DNA of 6,472 nucleotides, taken from NCBI GenBank assembly GCA_027491845.1, contig JAOZGF010000266.1, positions 1 to 6,472 on the forward strand. The letters are read 5' to 3'. The number at the start of each line of letters is the position of its first letter. Position 1 is the first letter of the stretch. The stretch comes from Thermoproteota archaeon (GTDB lineage: Archaea; Korarchaeota; JAOZGF01). The notes beneath the pieces are model-generated. The model was not told the DNA's origin. It made no database searches and was given only the letters and a program-made list of their open reading frames with translations. Below, piece after piece: positions 5,465-6,472 of this stretch. The position numbers were made by a program, and so were the translations under genes.

Positions 5465-6472
5465 ATGCGACTAATCATGAAATTCGGTGGATCCATCCTA
5501 AAAAATGGGAAAGACTATTTGAAAGCAGTGGAAATAGTGAAAAGACAACTCTCAAATGGAGACGAGGTAATAGTGGTTGTTTCCGCTCTAAAGGGAGTAA
5601 CCGATAAGTTAATCTTTATTTCTCAGGAAGCCCTTAAAAGGAGGCCTGAGAAAGAAATCAAAGAGATAAAAGATATTCATCTTGAAATATGTAGGGAATG
5701 CATTAGAGACGCTAATCACCTTAGCTCAGTAAAGAAACTGTTAGGCAAGTTAGTTAACGACTTAAAAAGAATAACAACAGGCATTTATTACATAGGTGAG
5801 TTAACTGCTAAATCAAAGGATTACTTGCTTTCTTTCGGAGAAAAAATGTCTGCTTTAATATTGCACAGAGTCCTTCTGGATCAAGGAGTAAAGTCAAGCT
5901 ACTTAACAGGTAGTGATGCAGGCATAATTACTGACTCTAATTATGGAGAAGCAACTCCAATATTTGACGAAACAAACAAGAGGGTTAAAAGAAAAATTGC
6001 GCCTCTCATCGAGCAGGGGATTGTACCTGTGGTAACAGGTTTTATTGCTGCAACAAAAGATGGACACACAACTACCTTGGGAAGAGGCGGTTCAGATTAT
6101 ACAGCAACGATATTAGGTCAAGCCTTACAGGCAGATGAAGTGTGGCTTTGGACTGATGTGGACGGCCTCATGACGTCTGATCCGAAGATAGTTCCTTCCT
6201 CAAAAACGATCTCAGAGATCTCCTACGTAGAGGCAGTTGAGATGGCGGTATTTGGAGCTAAAAAAATGCATCCAAGGGCATTGGAGCCTGCTATAAAAGC
6301 CAATATTCCTGTAATAGTAAGGAACATCAATAATTTACACAATCCAGGCACGAGAATTGTTAAAGAAACTAAGATAAGGCCCAAGGAAATTGTTAAGTCA
6401 GTTAATCTTTTTCAGGAAGTGGGGCTAATCAATGTAAGTGGTGCAGGAATGATCGGAAAACCTGGAACAGCT
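5465..6472 (+). CDS. lysC: Aspartate kinase (3' partial)
   Basis: Aspartokinase phosphorylates L-aspartate with ATP, the first step toward lysine, threonine, methionine and isoleucine, in the cytoplasm. The frame is open to the window end, giving 336 residues of an expected 450 or so. Visible in order: KFGGS (6-10), VVVSALKGVTDKL (37-49), GEKMSA (125-130), TGSDAGIITD (148-157), TTLGRGGSDYTA (203-214, substrate and nucleotide site), WTDVDGLMTSDP (229-240), FGAKKMHPRA (263-272) and IPVIVRN. The C-terminal regulatory ACT region starts near 312 with NVSGAGMIGKPGTA and is cut off. ACT domains bind feedback amino acids such as lysine or threonine; which one cannot be seen here. It is divergent from the Fe-S scaffold gene. 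No homoserine dehydrogenase fusion is visible up to the edge. Archaeal homologues are named lysC or ask. Confidence 0.96.
   Translation, partial: MRLIMKFGGSILKNGKDYLKAVEIVKRQLSNGDEVIVVVSALKGVTDKLIFISQEALKRRPEKEIKEIKDIHLEICRECIRDANHLSSVKKLLGKLVNDLKRITTGIYYIGELTAKSKDYLLSFGEKMSALILHRVLLDQGVKSSYLTGSDAGIITDSNYGEATPIFDETNKRVKRKIAPLIEQGIVPVVTGFIAATKDGHTTTLGRGGSDYTATILGQALQADEVWLWTDVDGLMTSDPKIVPSSKTISEISYVEAVEMAVFGAKKMHPRALEPAIKANIPVIVRNINNLHNPGTRIVKETKIRPKEIVKSVNLFQEVGLINVSGAGMIGKPGTA

Noticed and set aside
5422..5607. Plus-strand ORF of 61 codons overlapping the aspartate kinase start
   Set aside because: It is out of frame with the clear KFGGS-containing kinase and shows no conserved features.

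Overview
The window looks like chromosomal DNA of an A+T-rich archaeon. The alanyl-tRNA synthetase has the archaeal N-terminal Zn-cysteine module, there is a geranylgeranyl-reductase-family flavoprotein of the kind that saturates archaeal lipids, and upstream regions show BRE/TATA-like elements with GGAGGTGAT-type ribosome binding sites. A lineage within Thermoproteota, such as a Bathyarchaeia-like group, is possible, but I cannot fix it from sequence alone. There are no mobile elements, CRISPR repeats, tRNAs or rRNAs.

Layout: (1) 1-1065, plus strand: 3' part of a geranylgeranyl-reductase-family oxidoreductase, cut by the left edge. (2) 1102-1719, plus: a MobA-like nucleotidyltransferase with a TTG start, probably co-transcribed with gene 1. 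(3) 1716-4457, minus: complete archaeal alanyl-tRNA synthetase. Its stop codon overlaps that of gene 2 tail to tail, so there is no intergenic terminator. (4) 4458-4627: 170 bp gap with the likely alaS promoter and two short perfect palindromes. (5) 4628-5266, minus: an IscU/NifU-type Fe-S scaffold with an extra C-terminal domain that looks like a degenerate MIP18/DUF59 domain. (6) 5267-5464: a divergent promoter region with two adjacent perfect palindromes, TATA-like boxes for both directions and an 18-codon upstream ORF. (7) 5465-6472, plus: aspartate kinase, cut by the right edge just inside its ACT domain.

The genes are mostly housekeeping functions: lipid maturation, molybdenum/tungsten cofactor, tRNA charging, Fe-S assembly and aspartate-family amino acid synthesis. 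They do not form one obvious pathway. The most unusual items are the IscU-MIP18-like fusion, which keeps all scaffold cysteines but lacks the DPE glutamate and the cysteine of active MIP18 domains, and the organised palindromes and leader ORF between it and aspartate kinase. I see no clear new multi-gene system.
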